A DNA stretch of 64,000 nt from Paraspadella gotoi (GCA_051294375.1 CM119269.1:4193401-4257400), one strand, 5' to 3'; shown: positions 47,013 to 60,982, counted from the stretch's first letter. Notes: generated by a model from the letters alone, not told the origin. Translations and numbers: made by a program.

Positions 47013-47834
47013 GCGTAAAAATGAAGAACGTAAAAAAGAAAAAGAGAAATAGAGTCGAACGGGAAATCCCGTTTATGGTGCAAAGTGATAATAAAGGAGT
47101 TTTATGGGCGGACGGAATGAGGCGCGACAAGACCGTAGGAATCCGCGGGACAATGTCACAACAATCGCTTACAGTTATGCGGCTGATTCGACACTTGCTT
47201 TCGACGAGAGTGGTCGGAGAGTGGTCGGAGAGTGGTCGGAGTTGTATCTCATGTGTGACTCGATGTGGTGGCTTCGATGAATAAATAAATTACATTTATT
47301 GTCACAGAATCAGTGTCAGAATGTCAGTGTCAGAGCTAAAAAAAAAGAGGAAAAAACCTCCGTGTTTTTTTTTTATATTCTTCACTAAGTGTCGGGAAGA
47401 AAAAGAATTTCTCGAAAGGTCAACGATGAAGCCCCAACGACTGCAATTCCGACATTAATTGGCGCTAAATCGACGATCGAGCTCCGCCTCCGCCGCCTTG
47501 ACCGCCCCCCCCAACCGCCGCCATCTTGTTTCCTTCACTCCTTTCACCCGAGCCACACCCGCCGTCTCATTAGCCTCGATTCCGAGATGGGAGAAGTAAG
47601 GGGAAGAGGAGCTTGTGAAAAAAAAATCATTACTCACCCAAGCAAGCTAGCAAGCTCACCAGCAAGCAACCTTTTCTTTATTTCCCTCTTTTCCTTCTGC
47701 TTCCTCCTTCTCTTTTCTTTCCATGTCCTCAGCCTCCCAACCGAGAGGAGCCTTTCAGTTCTCGAGTTTTTGTTTATCGGTTATTGTTTGTTTACTGCTT
47801 CGTTGCCAGGTTACGACGCGGCGACGTCGCTCTT

Positions 47835-47890
<56 letters not shown>

Positions 47891-48780
47891 CTCGAGGTTG
47901 AGCTCGAAATGAGCCCCGTAATTTAATTTTCACGGGTGGCGCCGTGGCAGAGAGCGCCCGACGCAAAGACGACTCTTTCCCTTTGCCTAATGAGCGCCAC
48001 CCATCGTATTTAGGCCAATATTAGCAATGAGCGCCACGCAAATACGCGTCAATTCTCGTCAATATTTTATCGCCACGGCAAATCACGCGCAAAAAAATTT
48101 CCGTTCCGCATTGAATTCTTTTCGGCCTTAAAATTACGGAGTTTTTGAATATATCAGCATTTTTTTTTTCTTGTTGTTTGTGTCGCGGATAAATTTATCC
48201 AGCAGCGCGTCTGCCGCGTCTGCCGCGTCTGGCGCGTCCGCCGCGTCTGCTACGTCCCCTGATTTCAATTATTCATGGCGTTTTTAATCCCGCTTTCGAC
48301 CACTTTCGACTGTTCTTCTGTTTACTTTTTTTTTATTCCGCCAGAGCCATTCTCTTTCTCGTTTTATCGTATAATTGCCATTTTTCGTTCTCGTTGTCGT
48401 CGTCGTTGGCAGCGTCGGGTGGCGTCGTCGTCGTCGTGGTTGTCGTCGTCGTCGACGTCGTCCTCTCTGGCAGATGACGAAGAGATACAAAGATTGAATT
48501 ATTTTCCGTTCGACAGACGACAGACGAGGTAGGGAGTACAGGGCGGTCAAAACTTCTTTTCAATACGAAGAGTCAAGGTTAAGAGAAAGCCCTCTTCATT
48601 TCTTGCCCGCGCGCGCCCTTAAAGGGAGAGGGAGAGAGAGAAGAGAGAGAGAGGTCGGGAAGGGAATTGGGAAGGAAAGTTTTTTTTTTTCGAATTATGG
48701 ACTGGATTATTTGAAGGCAGTTAGAAAGGGAGAGAGGACAACAATGACGAGAGAGTTCCATGATTAATGTAAGAAGGAAG

Positions 48781-48835
<55 letters not shown>

Positions 48836-49729
48836 AGGAGGAGGGAGGAGAGGGAGAGGAGGAGGAGAGAGAGAGAGAAAGAAGAGAGAGAGAGGCGTAT
48901 TCTTATCTTCATTGTCATTGCATGCAGTTTCCCATCCCTCCCCTTCCAATTCGATATAAGTTTGCAAATGTCTTTTTTCATCCTTGCCCTCTTCCTCCTC
49001 CAGTCCTCCTGTTTCAAGACACGCACTCTGGCTTCTTTGTTCACGTTTTTAACCCCTATTTTTTCCCTTTTTTTATTTTTCTTTTTTTTTTTTTTTCGAG
49101 CTGAGAAGGCGTTTTCATTATCTCAGATCGCGAACAGAAGACATGATCGACATCGACAGGACGTTACGCACAAAAAGGCAGAAAAGACTGACGGATAATA
49201 TTAAAGCGTTTTTAAAAATTAACTTGATATAAATCGAGTATTTCTTAATTCTTTTCCTTTTCATTCCATTTTATTATTCATATTTTTATTTATTCATTGG
49301 GATCGGGCAATTCAAAGAAGAATAACGAAATAACATCCAATTTCGTTTGTTAAATTAATTTACCAAGCGGCAACCGATTTATATTTTCATTTGATTTCGT
49401 TTCCGCAAAGTTGCCCTTCTGCGTTTCTCTCTCTCTCTATCTCGTCTCGGCTCCACCTCTCTCCCGTCCTCTCTCTCCCTCACTCTCTCTCCTCTCTCTC
49501 TCTCTCTTTCTTAATCCCGCTCCCTCTCGCATTCTCAAATGCTCCCTCTCCTCGGCAAGCAATTTTAAAAAAAAAGCTTTAAGACCTCTATGCTCGACTG
49601 GAAAAAGGATCATTAGAAAGGCCGTGTCAATAATCTTTTTCTTTCTCATTTCTTTCTTTTCTTGCTCTCTCTCATCCACTCGCCTTCCTCCTCTCCTACC
49701 GCTCTCTCTCTCTCGACGTCGATCGGTCT

Positions 49730-49760
<31 letters not shown>

Positions 49761-49946
49761 GTCTCTCTCTCTCCTCTCTCCCTCTCTCTCTCGTCGGTTG
49801 CGTCGTGAGCGTGAGTCGAATCGAAAAGAAGAAAACGAGCAGACAGTGTCCTCATTTCAAACGCACCGACCCGCCGCAACCGGCCGTACCCAGCCGCACC
49901 GCCACACCGACAATCAAACGAGGTTCAGGTCAACTCGGATCCGTAT
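47013..49946. other. Intergenic with short repeats
   Basis: Holds three copies of AGTGGTCGGAG (about 47208-47240), a YY1-type site GCCGCCATCTTG (47517-47528), a (GA)n run (47837-47890), a GGGTGGCGC/GCGCCACCC inverted pair (about 47935 and 47993), a 9-base CGTCTGCCG tandem (48206-48255) and CT/GA tracts. Frames here are short and unsupported. Confidence 0.4.
48206..48255. repeat. 9-bp tandem repeat, unit GCGTCTGCC
   Basis: Five imperfect units (GCGTCTGCC, GCGTCTGGC, GCGTCCGCC and variants) in GC-rich DNA. Confidence 0.7.
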
Positions 49947-50084
49947 NNNNNNNNNNNNNNNNNNNNNNNNNAGAGAGAGAGAGAGAGAGAGAGAGAGATA
50001 TTAACAAAAGAATCAACCGATAAAACAAGAGACGAACTCCGGCGACCATCGAGTCGGATATTCTCTCATCGTTCGATGTTGGGT

Positions 50085-50136
50085 AACGCGATACTGCGAT
50101 ACTGCGATACTCCGATACTGCGATACTGCGATAATA
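50085..50136. repeat. 9-bp tandem repeat, unit GCGATACTG
   Basis: About five units with one substitution (TCCGATACT), followed at 50265-50330 by a second small tandem based on AGAAAAGTTCCCATAG. Confidence 0.7.
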
Positions 50137-50320
50137 GATAAAACATATACCGAAGACTTAGAAAGCGGATGTAGAGTGTATTGAATGGCTATAAAAACCT
50201 CTCGCTCTCACTCTCTCGATACTGATGCCTCGTTGAAGGTAACGACGTTCCGCGCCAGTTCGCTCAGAAAAGTTCCAATAGAGAAGTTCCCATAGAGAAG
50301 GTCCCATAGAAAAGTTGCCA

Positions 50321-50362
50321 ATGGAAACGTCGCGACACCGAGCTTTATCGAGCGAGAAAAAG
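50321..50362 (+). CDS. Candidate first coding exon, 14 codons
   Basis: ATG opens METSRHRALSSEKK and ends exactly at AAG|GTAAGT, a consensus donor, phase 0. Nothing else supports it: the next 130 bases lead to a gap and no second exon is visible. The initiation context (CCAATGG) is moderate. Confidence 0.2.
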
Positions 50363-51381
50363 GTAAGTGAAAATCCCAGGGTTACGACGCGGGAACTTAC
50401 CCGTGGAAGGAGCGGGGGGGGAGAAGGAGGAAGGAGGGAGAAAAATACAATCAAACGATCCGGTTGGCATAAAGAATGGGATCCAGGGTNNNNNNNNNNN
50501 NNNNNNNNNNNNNNNNNNNNNNNNNNNNNNNNNNNNNNNNNNNNNNNNNNNNNNNNNNNNNNNNNNNNNNNNNNNNNNNNNNNNNNNNNNNNNNNNNNNN
50601 NNNNNNNNNNNNNNNNNNNNNNNNNNNNNNNNNNNNNNNNNNNNNNNNNNNNNNNNNNNNNNNNNNNNNNNNNNNNNNNNNNNNNNNNNNNNNNNNNNNN
50701 NNNNNNNNNNNNNNNNNNNNNNGAGAGAGAGAGAGAATCACGCCATACCAACTGCTCCGAGTCAATGATTGTTCTAAAGCTAATGAATCCTAAAACAGAG
50801 AGAGAGAGCGAGAGAGATAAAAAAAANNNNNNNNNNNNNNNNNNNNNNNNNNNNNNNNNNNNNNNNNNNNNNNNNNNNNNNNNNNNNNNNNNNNNNNNNN
50901 NNNNNNNNNNNNNNNNNNNNNNNNNNNNNNNNNNNNNNNNNNNNNNNNNNNNNNNNNNNNNNNNNNNNNNNNNNNNNNNNNNNNNTTTTTTTTTATTCTC
51001 CGCCCAAGCGACCAGCGAACAAGTTCGACACCTAACGACGACGAGAAAAAGCTTCCGACTCACTTCACAACATCTAATCTTTTGTTTGTCAGACTCGATG
51101 TGGCATTTTCCCTCCTTTCAGCCAAGAGAAAAAATTTTTTTTTCTTTCGCTTTTATAAATTTTTTTCTTCTGTGCGGGGGCTTGGCGAGCGGAGTTGGTA
51201 AAAAGAAAAAAGGGAAAAAGAAAAAAGAAAAATTTCTAATCTTTTTTTCCCTTTTTTTTTCTTTTTTCCCCTTTTTTTGTCCGATTTTCTTTCCTCTTTT
51301 CAGCGACTTTGACTTTGCGTTAATGGACTTTGATTGGACGCCCAAGACTTTGCCATCGGGGATCTGAAATGAGGAGGATCT

Positions 51382-51418
<37 letters not shown>

Positions 51419-51600
51419 NNNNNNNNNNNNNNNNNNNNNNNNNNNNNNNNNNNNNNNNNNNNNNNNNNNNNNNNNNNNNNNNNNNNNNNNNNNNNNNNNN
51501 NNNNNNNNNNNNNNNNNNNNNNNNNNNNNNNNNNNNNNNNNNNNNNNNNNNNNNNNNNNNNNNNNNNNNNNNNNNNNNNNNNNNNNNNNNNNNNNNNNNN

Positions 51601-51975
51601 GGAGAGAGAGAGAGAGAGCTCCCATTTCCATTCCTCGCCTCATAGAAGCGCCATCTCCTGCGCGCAGCATTGATAAAGAGGCACAGGGCGCTCCTAAATC
51701 TCTCTCCGGCTTCCGGCCTCATTGCGCGTCGACCCAAGACGCTTTCCTCCTTCGGTCTCGTTAGGGGAGTTTTAGAAGGGAAAAGAGAGAGCGAGGTGAG
51801 TTGAGGTGAGTTTAGGTGAGGTGAGGTGAGGTGAAGCGATCTTTAGTGAGATGAGGTGAGATGAGGTGAGATGAGGTGAGATGAGGTGAGTGAGACCGGG
51901 TCATTTAAGTGATCTGAAGTTAGGTGACGCGAAACGCCACGTAAATTAATTGTGAATTTTAAGGTCACATCAGGA
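51601..51975 (+). repeat. Copy 1 of a locally duplicated segment
   Basis: From AGCTCCCATTTCC to about GTGAATTTTAAGG this segment recurs directly at 53621-54020. Shared landmarks are GCGCCATCTCCTGCGC, GAAGGGAAAAGAGAGAGCGA and GCCACGTAAATTAATT. It contains a GAGATGAGGTG minisatellite at 51793-51895. Confidence 0.65.
51793..51895. repeat. GGTGAG minisatellite
   Basis: Repeated GAGGTGAG and GAGATGAGGTG units; each unit contains a GGTGAG hexamer identical to the splice donor consensus. Confidence 0.75.
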
Positions 51976-52034
51976 AAACTATTGTGAAAAAGATTCCAAG
52001 TGCGACGTTGAGAAAAAAAGATCTAAAGTGAGAA

Positions 52035-52075
52035 ATGGCGTTGGAATTTGAATCACAGTTCACTGGATACCCAAG
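52035..52075 (+). CDS. Candidate first coding exon
   Basis: ATG opens MALEFESQFTGYP and breaks two bases into an Arg codon at AAG|GTAAGT, a perfect donor. The context AGAAATGG is acceptable for initiation. No second exon was identified before the low-complexity DNA that follows, so it may be a chance frame. Confidence 0.25.
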
Positions 52076-52348
52076 GTAAGTCGTGAGCGACAAGTGGAAA
52101 TCGAGGAGATGCGAGGTGAGTCGAGATCGCGGAGACTTCAAATCCGAATAGAAAATTCCCAAATGTCGTCATCGGCAGCGGAAGCGGTTGCAGCGGCGTC
52201 GGCAGCGGCGTCGGCAGCGGCGGATATTCGGAGGTCATCGCCATCTTTTCTTTCCTCCTTTTTTTCCTCCTTTTCTTTCGAACCCAACTTTTCCTCCCTT
52301 TCCTCCTTCTATCTCTTCCATTCTCCTTCTCGACGTTTATTCCCTTCA

Positions 52349-52362
52349 GTCGCTAAGGAGAC
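52349..52362 (+). promoter_or_regulatory. X-box-like RFX site
   Basis: GTCGCTAAGGAGAC matches the X-box pattern RYYVYY-N2-RRHRAC at every position. Related half-sites GTTGCTAGGGGC occur twice at 52377-52400, with GTCGCTAAGG again near 52441. Confidence 0.3.
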
Positions 52363-52495
52363 GTTTTCTTCATCCCGTTGCTAGGGGCGTTGCTAGGGGC
52401 GTTGCCGGGGAGAGAGAGTGCGAGAATTCTCTACATGGCCGTCGCTAAGGTGATGGGCCGGCGAGGAAAAAAAAGGAGGCCGGTATTTTCGCGGC

Positions 52496-52498
52496 TTT

Positions 52499-52594
<96 letters not shown>

Positions 52595-52598
52595 TCGT
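52496..52598. repeat. (TTTC)n microsatellite
   Basis: About 25 perfect TTTC units. Confidence 0.95.
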
Positions 52599-53173
52599 TC
52601 TTTTTATTCTTCTTTCTCTCAAGCTTTTTCTTCCAGAATATATACGAAATAACTCAGCGTAGTCTCTCCAAAACATTCTAGTCTTTTCTCTCCTCTACCG
52701 GAAATGATTGACGCTCAATCGTCGGCGTTCTTCGGCGTCAAGCTCCATCGCGCATCCAAAGCGCGTCGCGTGCACGTGGCGTCGTAACGTGTACGTAACG
52801 CCCTCTTTTTTCGCACTCCTCCCCTTCGACGGAGTGCGCGATCGCGTGTCGCCGGAAACGATAACCGGGGAATAAAAACGGCGTCATTGGCGAAGGAAAC
52901 GTGGGGAAAAAAGGCGCCGGGAAACGAAAGGAGCGGCGTGGTGAGAGCTGGTGTCTGAGGGAGGTGGGTGGGGGATGTGGGAACGTAGACATGAAGACAA
53001 AAGACGCAAAAACGGTTTCCCATTTCGAATGCGGAAAACGTTTCTAGGAGAGTGGGCGACAAATAAAATAGGAGAGAGANNNNNNNNNNNNNNNNNNNNN
53101 NNNNGAGCAATTGCACCTTGAGATAAACCCGGTCGGACAGGAGGAGAGAGAGAGAGAGAGAAGAGAGAAAAGT

Positions 53174-53206
<33 letters not shown>

Positions 53207-53365
53207 CAGAGAGAGAGAGAGAGTTAGAGAGTTTGTATTTCAGAGTCACGGAATTTTCTTCCTCGTCTCTTCCTTTTTCTCGCATGTGAGACTAGACATT
53301 TTCGTGTGGTCAGTCTTCTCTCTCTCTCTTCTCTTCTCTCCTCTTCTCTGTCTCTCTTCCTCTCC

Positions 53366-53423
<58 letters not shown>

Positions 53424-53567
53424 CTCTCCTCTTTCCCTTAACACGCGGCTACTTCGTGTGAAAATTGTGCGACAAAAGCTCGTAGTTAATTTATTTACAG
53501 AAAGCATGAGAGAGAAGAGGAGAGAGAGAGAAGAGAGTACGAGAGAAAGAGAGAGATAGTTGAGAGA

Positions 53568-53602
<35 letters not shown>

Positions 53603-53620
53603 TGGCGAGAAGAGAGAGAG

Positions 53621-54013
53621 AGCTCCCACGCATTGTACCAGTTCCTCACTAATCCCTCATAAGAAGGCGCCATCTCCTGCGCGGCATATATATATATTCG
53701 TAACAGTGCGTTCCTATAACCCCCGCTCCGGCCTCATTCGCGGCTCGAGCCGCAAGGCACGCTTTTTCCTCCTTCGTCTGCGTGTAGCGTGAGTTTAAGA
53801 AGGGAAAAGAGAGAGCGAGGTGAGGTTCGAGTGAGTTTTAAATGGCTTGAGCGATGAGGGTGCAGGTGAAGCGATCTTAGTGAGATGATGAGATGATGTA
53901 GATGATGGTGTAGAAGATAGATGGCGAATGTGAACCGTGAACAATTATAATGATCGTGAAGTAGGGTGACGCGAGAAAATACGCCACGAAATTAATTAAG
54001 TGAATTTTGGTGA

Positions 54014-54020
<7 letters not shown>
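53621..54020 (+). repeat. Copy 2 of the duplicated segment, indel-rich
   Basis: Matches 51601-51975 in order, but with many small insertions and deletions, and the GGTGAG minisatellite is scrambled. It lies between the 25-N gap at 53080-53104 and the larger gap at 55316, which again suggests low-quality long-read sequence. Confidence 0.6.
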
Positions 54021-54049
<29 letters not shown>

Positions 54050-54357
54050 CGACCTAGTCAAATGCTGCACACTTCGTTCTTCCGGAAATAGCACGAAAGA
54101 GAAATCCCCCAAGGAATACAAATGATTTGTAGAAATAGAGTCTTCGTTTTGTTTATTTATATTTTGGACGAAAAGGAATCGTTATCGATTTGAAATTGGG
54201 TTTTCGGATGGAACGAGGAATCATGGAATCGAGTTGATGAGAAGAAAAGAAGAATGAGTTGATTGAAGACGACGAGAATGCCGACGATAATGAAGGAAAA
54301 GATAAGGAAGGAAAGAATGAATAACTCTCTTCCTATGATTACTCTAAAGTGAGGTAA

Positions 54358-54359
54358 AG

Positions 54360-54446
<87 letters not shown>

Positions 54447-54460
54447 AAAAAAGAAAGAAA
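54358..54460. repeat. (GAAA)n microsatellite
   Basis: About 22 AAAG units, decaying into A/G-rich sequence to about 54485. Confidence 0.95.
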
Positions 54461-54820
54461 AAGAAAAAGAAAAGAAGAGAAAAAGAAGAATAAAATAAAT
54501 ATATCAATAATGTTGACATAAACGTAATCGACAAAGAAAGATCGAAAACTCTGAGGCGTGAAGGAGTCTCGAGAATCGATGGCGACTCAGCGGAAGCGAA
54601 ACTCGAGAATTCGATAAACGTCACTCGGTGAAAACTGGGAAGGAAGAAAGTGGAACGATGACAGGAGGGAGAGAGGGAGAGAGGGAGAGAGAGGGAGAGG
54701 GAGAGAGCGAGAGGAAGGGGAGAAGAAAGTGAAGCCAAAGCCGAGAGATGATTAAGGCTGAAAGGAGAGAAGCGGAGCAAGGCTGAGGTCATGCTTTCGG
54801 AGGAATCCATCGAATCTTAC

Positions 54821-54822
<2 letters not shown>

Positions 54823-54853
<31 letters not shown>

Positions 54854-54855
54854 TC
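54823..54855. repeat. (ACG)n triplet run
   Basis: About eleven perfect GAC units, one of many such runs in the window. Confidence 0.85.
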
Positions 54856-54859
54856 AGCG

Positions 54860-57522
<2,663 letters not shown>

Positions 57523-57936
57523 NNNNNNNNNNNNNNNNNNNNNNNNNNNNNNNNNNNNNNNNNNNNNNNNNNNNNNNNNNNNNNNNNNNNNNNNNNNNNN
57601 NNNNNNNNNNNNNNNNNNNNNNNNNNNNNNNNNNNNNNNNNNNNNNNNNNNNNNNNNNNNNNNNNNNNNNNNNNNNNNNNNNNNNNNNNNNNNNNNNNNN
57701 NNNNNNNNNNNNNNNNNNNNNNNNNNNNNNNNNNNNNNNNNNNNNNNNNNNNNNNNNNNNNNNNNNNNNNNNNNNNNNNNNNNNNNNATTATAAATCCTT
57801 GCAGTTTCGCCGTTGAGTTTGAACTCACCCGCCGTCCTTCTTTTCGCCCTTACCTTTTTCGCATCTTCTCCCCCTTTCCCCTTCTTATCCTTCTCGCTGT
57901 CGCTTCTCTCTTTACGCTTCACTCTCGCCCATTCCC

Positions 57937-58038
57937 ATTGGCCATTCTAAAAGCTCTCGACGGCCTCCGATTGGCAGAATCTATCTTCTCTCCCGTCTCT
58001 AATTGGTCGATATTCCGCGTTCCTCGGCGCCTCATTGG
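57937..58038 (+). promoter_or_regulatory. Four inverted CCAAT boxes at 32-33 bp spacing
   Basis: ATTGG occurs at 57937-57941, 57970-57974, 58002-58006 and 58034-58038, giving steps of 33, 32 and 32 bases in one orientation. Flanks fit the NF-Y core (CGATTGGC, TAATTGGTC, TCATTGGTC). Paired or triple inverted CCAAT boxes 31-33 bp apart are the hallmark of G2/M cell-cycle promoters such as cyclin B and Cdc25C. An ATG with a splice donor follows at 58131 on the plus strand, and a charged frame diverges on the minus strand (57922 leftwards, KRKERSDSEKDKKGKGG, then AAG|GTAAGG). Confidence 0.5.
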
Positions 58039-58130
58039 TCCATTTAAGCGCGACGTCCCGATTTTCTCCTTCTACTCAATTTTTTTTTTTTTCGCGCTCA
58101 TTTAGTTTTTAGAAATTCCAAGGATTTTTT

Positions 58131-58186
58131 ATGGAGGAAGTAAAGGGGAAAGAAATTGTCGGAAATTCGCGCGGAGTTGGCGAACG
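58131..58186 (+). CDS. Candidate first coding exon below the CCAAT array
   Basis: ATG 93 bases after the last CCAAT box opens MEEVKGKEIVGNSRGVGE and stops two bases into a codon at CG|GTGAGG. The position relative to the promoter-like array is what a first exon would show, but a 139-base gap begins at 58218 and no second exon is visible. Confidence 0.25.
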
Positions 58187-58356
58187 GTGAGGGTCGTTCG
58201 ATGGGACGGGACGACGGNNNNNNNNNNNNNNNNNNNNNNNNNNNNNNNNNNNNNNNNNNNNNNNNNNNNNNNNNNNNNNNNNNNNNNNNNNNNNNNNNNN
58301 NNNNNNNNNNNNNNNNNNNNNNNNNNNNNNNNNNNNNNNNNNNNNNNNNNNNNNNN

Positions 58357-58390
<34 letters not shown>

Positions 58391-58850
58391 ATTCATATAC
58401 CATTACTTATTACGTCGGATAAAAATGATTAAATTAGACTACTTCATATTCGTTCAGATGGCAAAACCAATAACGAGATCAGGATTGCGACTGACTCTGA
58501 CTTCGACTCAAACGTTCCTTTGCATCAAAATTTCAGGACGAAATGAAAAATACGGGGCCTGAATTCTTAAATGTCTAATTTTGTTTTCTTAGTAAATAGT
58601 ACGGCCGGGAAGTACTAACGTTAAAGGAAAAAGGAGGGAACACAAATTCAAATGGGTGCTTTAAGATAATATTTATTTATATGGTTTCCGTATTTGTGAA
58701 TTCAAACCCGAATCATTTTGTCTAAAAACAATTTTTTTTAAGGATAATTTGGATTTGCATTCCATTCTGTCTCGCTCTCTTTTCTTCGACGACAGAGCCT
58801 TTTATAACTAATTAATAGTTGAGAGAGAGAGAGAGAAAGAAATAAAAAAA

Positions 58851-58960
<110 letters not shown>

Positions 58961-59161
58961 AAGAAAATATGCCTCCCGGTTCCTCCCACTCAGCTCGTTC
59001 TCTCTAATTGACAATCCTTCCTTTTTTTTAATCGACGGTAGAAACAATTATTCTTTTTATTTTTTACTTATCTTTATTTTTTTGAAATTGATGGGTTCAA
59101 TCTTCAGTATAAAGAAAAAAATGAACCAAATTAATGTTTTTATCTTGTATTTTCCGTTCAA

Positions 59162-59267
<106 letters not shown>

Positions 59268-59336
59268 TAGAGAGAAATTTAAAAAAAAAATCGATTTTCA
59301 AGAATTCATTTGAATTTGTTACGAGTATTTGCGTCA

Positions 59337-59466
59337 GCGGCAGCGGCAGCAGCAGCTGCGGAATATTCCTGCCTTTCTGAGGCGACGAGGGCGATGAAGC
59401 AGGGGAATCCGGCCGGCCGCTGCGGCAGCCCAAGGCAGCTGCAGTATAATTCGACAGCAGCTGAGG
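59337..59466 (+). CDS. Exon-like GC-rich segment, unknown gene
   Basis: After TTGCGTCAG (acceptor) one of three frames is open: poly-Ala then EYSCLSEATRAMKQGNPAG and RQLQYNSTAAE, closing at GAG|GTTCGT. The other two frames hit stops. The codon bias resembles recognised exons. There is no pyrimidine tract of note before the acceptor and no neighbouring exon, so this is tentative. Confidence 0.25.
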
Positions 59467-59792
59467 TTCGTGTGTCCTGCGGCGGAGCAATATTGCCATA
59501 ACAAAACGGATAGGAAATGGGGATGATGGAGAGAAATCTCTCTCCTTTTTTTCTTTTATATTCTCTCCTTTCTTTTTCTGGTCTTCTTTTTACTTTCCTT
59601 TCTTTTTTCCTTTCTTTTTCTCTTCAACGCCTTTTTTTTCGTTTTTAGTGGGTTGCTATTTTCTAATACTGTTTTTGTCCAGACTTCGATTCACCTTAAA
59701 TACCGTAATCGTTATCCATTTAGGATTCAAACCAAACCGCCTTCTCTTCCTTCCTCCTTTTTCCTTTCCATGCCCTTAAAGCAGGAAAATAA

Positions 59793-59833
<41 letters not shown>

Positions 59834-59839
59834 CTCTCT

Positions 59840-59880
<41 letters not shown>

Positions 59881-60169
59881 CTCTAACCCAACATTATAGC
59901 GGCTGTTAATTTTTATTGNNNNNNNNNNNNNNNNNNNNNNNNNNNNNNNNNNNNNNNNNNNNNNNNNNNNNNNNNNNNNNNNNNNTTTTTTTTTTGAACG
60001 GGATCAGAAAAAGGGGCAAAGAAAGGTTTTAGTTTTGACATTTACTCCGAGTTTATTTCGGCTTTCAATCGCCGACGGTTTATCAACTTACGAATTAACA
60101 ACGAATCTCAGGGACTGACGTCGGCGAGTGAACCGACAAATAAAAGACTAACGGATTTCTAACTTGGGC

Positions 60170-60289
<120 letters not shown>

Positions 60290-60578
60290 CTCGTGTCTTG
60301 AGTTTAAAGTTCGAAACCGAATTAAAATTTCAAGTTGTTCATTAGAGTAAAGAAAACATGACAAAAAAAAATAAATAGAATTATAGAAGAAAGAAGATCG
60401 ATTTTTTTTCGGTTTTCATGCGAGAATTCAAATCGGTAAAACCGCGCGGAGAATGACAACGACGAAAAGAACGACGACGACGACGACAATGATTATTGTT
60501 CCACGATGATGATAATTAACTACGGCCAAGATCGGAATAACGAGAAGGAGATTTTGTGTGGAGAGAGAGAGAGAGGAG

Positions 60579-60616
<38 letters not shown>

Positions 60617-60659
60617 AGAGGAGAGAGAGAGCAAAAAAACTAAAGCCGAAAACAAGCCG

Positions 60660-60694
<35 letters not shown>

Positions 60695-60854
60695 GAGTGC
60701 AGCCTTTTAAAGAGTGATGGGGATCAGGTTGTAAATGAAAAGACCAGATTACATTGGACGAGCCTCCCAGCTGAAGCGAAAATACCAAATACATTCCAGA
60801 AGCTAAGATTCACAGTCAGCATTTTTTTCTCTTAACTTCGTCGTTGCTGTCTAT

Positions 60855-60923
60855 CAGTTTGCTGTCGTCCAACCAATTAGTTCGCTGTCGTCCAACCAAT
60901 CAGTTCGCTGTCGTCCAACCAAT
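60855..60923 (+). repeat. 23-bp tandem repeat carrying CCAAT boxes
   Basis: Three units of a 23-base repeat, with core GTTCGCTGTCGTCCAACCAAT, place CCAAT at 60872, 60895 and 60918. A GTC triplet run (60987-61015) and a GC-rich patch (61030-61220) with ATG-initiated frame MPRRVARVLGRYRDGPTR follow. It may be a promoter module, but no gene is demonstrated. Confidence 0.6.
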
Positions 60924-60982
60924 CTGGCAAATTGGAAGGCGACGTCGAAGATTTCATCCTCGAATTCAGAATAACAGAGTCA

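Noticed and set aside
50085-50136. Possible CRISPR-like array
   Set aside because: Units are contiguous 9-mers with no spacers, and the DNA is from an animal genome; it is an ordinary minisatellite.
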